Shown piece after piece: positions 60,484 through 64,000 of a DNA stretch of 64,000 nucleotides. Source of the stretch: Cryobacterium frigoriphilum (GTDB lineage Bacteria > Actinomycetota > Actinomycetes > Actinomycetales > Microbacteriaceae); the NCBI RefSeq assembly GCF_004403305.1, contig NZ_SOHE01000018.1:1-64000 (forward strand). Reading direction: 5' to 3'. The notes beneath the pieces were generated by a model. That model was given only the letters and a program-made list of their open reading frames with translations. It did no database searches and was not told the origin of the DNA. The position numbers and the translations under genes are program-made. The number at the start of each line of letters is the position of its first letter. Position 1 is the stretch's first letter.

Positions 60484-61965
60484 ATGACCGTCAACGGCAC
60501 GTCTGCACATGCCCTGCCGCCCTACCTCAATGAGTGGGTGGCTCGGCAACGCTGGTTCGCGAGCAAAGGGACGGTTCCGGTGCTGCAGAGCATCGGCGAA
60601 TGGTCGTTGCCCACGTCGGTGCCGGGCGTGCGCATCCGTACCTCTCTGGTGTACGACTCGTCGGCGCCGAGCGAGGGAGCGGGCCCGGAACGCACGCTCT
60701 ACCAGCTACCGCTGACCGAGCGCACCAGCCCCCTTCCCGGAGCAGAGTCCGCCCTGATCAATTCCGGCACCATCGGCTCCGGCACCATCGGCTCCGGCAC
60801 CCTCGACCCCGGCACCCCCGACGCCGGCACCGGTTACGTCTACGACGCTCCGCACGATCCGGCCTACACGGAGGCCCTGCTGGGCCTCATGCTGCGGGGC
60901 GAAGTCTCCCCCGTGGCCGACGACCGCCAGGCCGACGCGGCCGGTCAGTGCGAACCCGGTGCCACCGCCCACTCCGTGACCGGCAGCCGGGTGTTGCGCG
61001 GCGAGCAGTCAAACACCTCGATCATTTACGATCTGACGGATGCCGCGGGCCTCCCGGCAGCGCCCGTCATCTGCAAGGTCTTCCGCGCCCTGCACGCCGG
61101 CGAGAACCCCGACGTGGCGGTGCAGACGGCGCTCGCCCGCGGCGGATCCGACCTCGTACCGCAGCCGATCGGCAACATCAGCGGCCATTGGATCGACATC
61201 GACGACGAGAGAGTCAGCGGCCACCTCGCCTTCGCGCAGGAGTTTCTGCCGGGCGTCGAGGACGCCTGGCGCACCGCCCTCACCGCGGCCGAGGCCGGCA
61301 CCGACTTCAGCGCCCAGGCCCGCAGCCTCGGCGCCGCCACCGCGAAGGTGCACTTCGACCTGGCCCGAGTGATGCCGAGCCTGGCCGTCACCCCCGAGAT
61401 CAGTGCGGCCACGATCACCGGAATGCGGCAACGCTACCGGGCCGCGGTGCGCGAGGTTCCGCAGCTGGCCGAGCATGCCGCATCCGTCGACCGCATTTTC
61501 GACCGAGCGCAGACCGCCGAGTGGCCGGCGCTGCAGCGCATCCACGGTGACTATCATCTGGGCCAAGTGCTCAACGTGCCCGGGCGCGGCTGGGCGCTCG
61601 TCGACTTCGAGGGTGAACCGCTGAAACCCCTGAGCGAGCGGGTGCGACCGGATGTTGCCCTGCGCGACGTGGCCGGAATGCTGCGCTCGTTCGCCTACGC
61701 GGCGAGCACGATCGCCATGGACTATGCCGATCACGACCCGGCCGCCATCGCACACTGGGCATCGGAGTGCCGCACAGCGTTTCTCGAGGGATACGCCGCG
61801 GCGAGCGGGCAGGACCTGCTGGCTCGCGGCGCCCTGCTCGACGCGTTTGAACTCGACAAGGCCGTCTACGAGACGGTCTACGAGACCCGCAACCGGCCGG
61901 CCTGGCTGCCGATTCCGCTCGCTGCGGTGCGTGCCCTGTGCGCGGCCGCGGGGCCCGTCTCGTAG
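60484..61965 (+). CDS. Maltokinase (Mak)-like kinase
   Basis: Aminoglycoside-phosphotransferase fold enzyme of 493 residues that likely phosphorylates maltose, feeding the GlgE glucan pathway. The N-terminal cap opens LNEWVARQRWFASKG, an ATP-site segment RVLRGEQSNTSIIYDL follows, HGDYHLGQVLN is the catalytic loop with the Asp, and VDFEGEPLKPLSER the metal site; family members show HGDYHLGQ and DFEGEP. Five 15-bp units (60763-60837) insert a GSGTI-type repeat into the cap. TreS and GlgE are not in view. Confidence 0.83.
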   Translation: MTVNGTSAHALPPYLNEWVARQRWFASKGTVPVLQSIGEWSLPTSVPGVRIRTSLVYDSSAPSEGAGPERTLYQLPLTERTSPLPGAESALINSGTIGSGTIGSGTLDPGTPDAGTGYVYDAPHDPAYTEALLGLMLRGEVSPVADDRQADAAGQCEPGATAHSVTGSRVLRGEQSNTSIIYDLTDAAGLPAAPVICKVFRALHAGENPDVAVQTALARGGSDLVPQPIGNISGHWIDIDDERVSGHLAFAQEFLPGVEDAWRTALTAAEAGTDFSAQARSLGAATAKVHFDLARVMPSLAVTPEISAATITGMRQRYRAAVREVPQLAEHAASVDRIFDRAQTAEWPALQRIHGDYHLGQVLNVPGRGWALVDFEGEPLKPLSERVRPDVALRDVAGMLRSFAYAASTIAMDYADHDPAAIAHWASECRTAFLEGYAAASGQDLLARGALLDAFELDKAVYETVYETRNRPAWLPIPLAAVRALCAAAGPVS

Positions 61966-61994
61966 CTCCCGGCCCGCTCGGTTCTGGGTCGCCG

Positions 61995-62070
61995 TGTCGA
62001 TACGTGACAGCTGTGAGGCCGCGACCCCGCTATAGCAGGATTGCTCGCTCACAGCTGTCACTTATCGACA
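61995..62070. terminator. 23-bp inverted repeat with one mismatch at a convergent junction
   Basis: Arms 61995-62017 and 62048-62070 (outer TGTCGATA, inner GTGACAGCTGTGAG) pair with a single mismatch around a 30-nt loop between maltokinase and the response regulator. Bidirectional terminator by position. Confidence 0.7.
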
Positions 62071-62119
62071 TAGACATCGACATCGACATCGACGCCCGGC
62101 AAGGGTGCGAGATCGTCTC

Positions 62120-62914
62120 TCAGCCGTGACGCGCGGCGGGGGTCACGCTGTAGAGCAGTTCGGGGCGTCCGCGGGCGCCGTACCGATGGGTGACGTCGAC
62201 GAGGCCGGCCTGCCGCAGAAAGTCCAGGTAGCGGCGGGCCGTGCCTCTGGCGAGGCCGCAGCCCGTGGCCACCTGAACGGCGGTGCTCACCTCCTGGGCG
62301 CGCAGTGCCCGCAGAATGAGCTCGACGGTCGGTGCCGAAAGCCCCTTGGGCATCGCCGCGAGCTCCGAGGTCTGGCCGATCGGCCGCGTCGCGGGGCCAG
62401 AGCCAGGGCCAGAGCCAAAGCCCGCGCCAGAGCCCGCGCCAGGTCCGGGCACCCGGCCGGCAATCAGCCGGTCGATGTCGACCTGGCGCAGCGGAATCTG
62501 CCCGGTGTCGCTCAGCGCCCGCGCCGCGAACCGTGCCCGGTATGCCGCGAGGCGCAGGTCGAAGATCGCCCGGGAAAAGGGTTTGACCAGGTAGTCCTCG
62601 ACGCTTGCCGCTGCGGCCTGACGTACGGTCACGGCCTCCGTCGCGGAGCTGACGACGATGACGTCGACGTTGTCGAAGGTCAGCGCCCGCAGCCGATGCA
62701 GCACCTCGATGCCGCTGAAGTCGGGCAGGTGCATGTCGAGCAGCACGAGATCCACCTCGTTCTGGGTCACGAAGGCCACGGCCTCGGCCCCGGTTACCGC
62801 TGTCCCCAGCACGGTGAAACCGCCGACCCCCTCGAGGTAGCGCACGTGCAGGCGCGAGACGGATGCGTCATCCTCGACGATAAGAGCGCGAATGCCGGTC
62901 ACCGGGCGCGTCAT
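62120..62914 (-). CDS. Response regulator, CitB/DcuR type
   Basis: Regulator of 264 residues. The receiver domain has the acidic pair in IVEDD, the phospho-acceptor Asp in VLLDMHLPDFSG, Ser/Thr in VVSSAT and Lys in VKPF. A Gly/Pro/Ser linker of short repeats precedes a C-terminal helix-turn-helix (VSTAVQVATGCGLARGTARR). This layout is that of CitB/DcuR partners of dicarboxylate or citrate sensors. It overlaps the kinase stop by 4 bp at the chosen ATG. Confidence 0.9.
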   Translation of the reverse strand: MTRPVTGIRALIVEDDASVSRLHVRYLEGVGGFTVLGTAVTGAEAVAFVTQNEVDLVLLDMHLPDFSGIEVLHRLRALTFDNVDVIVVSSATEAVTVRQAAAASVEDYLVKPFSRAIFDLRLAAYRARFAARALSDTGQIPLRQVDIDRLIAGRVPGPGAGSGAGFGSGPGSGPATRPIGQTSELAAMPKGLSAPTVELILRALRAQEVSTAVQVATGCGLARGTARRYLDFLRQAGLVDVTHRYGARGRPELLYSVTPAARHG

Positions 62915-64000
62915 CGACGTGCCGTTTCGGCCGGTGCGCACTCGTGGCGAGGTACACCAACGGCGGGCAGCCTGACCTGAAAGCGGGCACCGCCGGCTTC
63001 TGAACTCCCGACGTCGATGGCGCCACCGCGACGCAGCACGATCTCACGCACGAGCGCCAGCCCCACCCCGCGGGGAATGTCGACCCCGCTGCGCCGTTCG
63101 CGGAGCTTGGTGCTGAAGCCGCGCTCGAACACCCGGGAACGCAGTCCCGCGTCAAGGCCGGGGCCGTTGTCGCTCACGGTGAGCGCGAAACCATGTGCAT
63201 CGGCACACACGCGCACCTCGACCCGGGCGCTCGGGCCGAGCGTGGACACGGCATCGACGGCGTTCCGCACCAGATTGGCGGTCACAGTGACCTGCTCGTC
63301 GTCGACGTGGGCAGCGGGCGCGGAGCACTCGGCGTCGAGCAGGAACCTGCCCCCGCGCGCCGTCACCGTGGCGAGCTGGGCCGCCAGCGTCGCGCGCAGG
63401 CCCAGGGACTCGATCGTTCGCGGAATCCCGACCAGCTCGGCCTCGTCTGGCGCGTCAGCCCCGGCAGCCCCGGCAGCCGCGGCAGCCCCGGCGACCGGCA
63501 CGAGCGAGCCGATGTAGTCGAGCGCCTCGCGCGGTTCCCCGCCCTCCACCAGCCCGTACACCACGTGCAGGCGATTGGTGAATTCATGGGTCTGACTGCC
63601 GAGTTCGACGGCGAGGCGCCGCTGCACGTCGAGTTCACGGCTGTCGGCCTCGAGCCGCGCGAACCGCCGACTCACCACTCGGTTCACGGCTGCCGCCGCC
63701 AGAATGCCCAGGATCAACGATCCAAGCACCCAGGGTGCCAGCTGCAGCACTCCCTCGTTGAGGTCGGCCGCGACGTGACTCTGCAGCAGGCCAACCGACA
63801 CGGTACCGATGATCGCGGCGTCGGTCGTTGCGGGACTCGACGGTGCGGGACTCGGCGTTGCGGTACTCGGAGCTGCGGTACTCGGCGCTGCGGCAGCCGA
63901 CTCGGACGAGAGCGCCCAGACGGGTACCTTGGCGCGCAGGGTCAGCCCGAGGGTGCCCTGCTCCACTCCGACGAACGTCTCCCCCTGCAGCACCCGCGAC
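62911..64000 (-). CDS. Sensor histidine kinase, CitA/DcuS type, 5' end outside window
   Basis: At least 363 residues of a membrane kinase whose N-terminus is beyond the right edge. The part seen includes the end of the extracytoplasmic sensor domain, one membrane helix (VLGSLILGILAAAAV), the phospho-acceptor region SQTHEFTNRLHVVYG with its His, and the ATPase domain with NLVRNAVDAV and DNGPGLD. Five 15-bp units (63824-63898) lie in the sensor part. CitA/DcuS kinases detect citrate or C4-dicarboxylates. Confidence 0.9.
   Translation of the reverse strand, partial: SRVLQGETFVGVEQGTLGLTLRAKVPVWALSSESAAAAPSTAAPSTATPSPAPSSPATTDAAIIGTVSVGLLQSHVAADLNEGVLQLAPWVLGSLILGILAAAAVNRVVSRRFARLEADSRELDVQRRLAVELGSQTHEFTNRLHVVYGLVEGGEPREALDYIGSLVPVAGAAAAAGAAGADAPDEAELVGIPRTIESLGLRATLAAQLATVTARGGRFLLDAECSAPAAHVDDEQVTVTANLVRNAVDAVSTLGPSARVEVRVCADAHGFALTVSDNGPGLDAGLRSRVFERGFSTKLRERRSGVDIPRGVGLALVREIVLRRGGAIDVGSSEAGGARFQVRLPAVGVPRHECAPAETARR

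Overview
The window is high-GC, densely coded chromosomal DNA from an actinobacterium. Frequent GTG starts, many 4-bp start/stop overlaps (ATGA or GTGA), an actinobacterial LexA box, DnaE2 with a DUF6504 partner, a SARP-type regulator, a DUF222-HNH (13E12-type) gene and a maltokinase all point that way. The habitual use of the word GGATGC/GCATCC inside genes suggests Microbacteriaceae; this is inference. No rRNA, tRNA, CRISPR, prophage or plasmid origin was seen.

Layout. (1) 1-17 kb is a purine-ring catabolic region: a NitT/TauT-type ABC transporter (ATPase cut by the window edge), allantoinase, urate oxidase (interrupted by one in-frame TGA), guanine deaminase, HIU hydrolase, OHCU decarboxylase, an RpiR regulator, allantoate-type amidohydrolase, a PucG-type aminotransferase, an amidase, a formamidase-type enzyme and a MobA/MocA-like nucleotidyltransferase. 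Together they would take guanine/urate through 5-hydroxyisourate, OHCU, allantoin and allantoate to ammonia and small acids. A 1.4-kb segment with an IS4-type transposase remnant sits inside the cluster. (2) 17-23 kb holds two glycosyltransferases (one carrying an N-terminal HEAT-like domain) and a gamma-glutamyltransferase, followed by an array of related inverted repeats. (3) 23.4-33 kb is a C1/formate module: OxlT-type transporter with its 33-residue partner, an FdhF/YdeP-type molybdoenzyme, FdhD, MoaA and a formaldehyde dehydrogenase. (4) 33-43 kb has an SOS-type DUF6504-dnaE2 operon, a class A PBP, a flotillin-like protein and a diguanylate cyclase. (5) 43-50 kb has pyruvate formate-lyase and its activase, a UPF0114-SHOCT membrane protein, an acyl-CoA synthetase and an SDR. 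(6) 50-60 kb is accessory: a membrane-anchored nitroreductase-like protein, a cytochrome b-type membrane protein, then a peptidase cluster (I9-like small protein, subtilase, M4-like metallopeptidase, caspase-like protein and a SARP regulator) interrupted by a DUF222-HNH gene. (7) 60-64 kb has TatA, maltokinase and a CitB/DcuR-type two-component pair cut by the right edge.

Three non-genic patterns stand out. First, most convergent junctions and several operon ends carry long, nearly perfect, locus-specific inverted repeats without T-tracts; one family of 26-nt half-elements recurs about ten times at 12.4 and 23.0-23.3 kb. Second, nine tandem arrays share a 15-bp period; seven lie inside genes as five-codon units. 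Third, the uricase is full length apart from one TGA codon. The most system-like gene set of uncertain function is the peptidase cluster at 52.8-60.1 kb.
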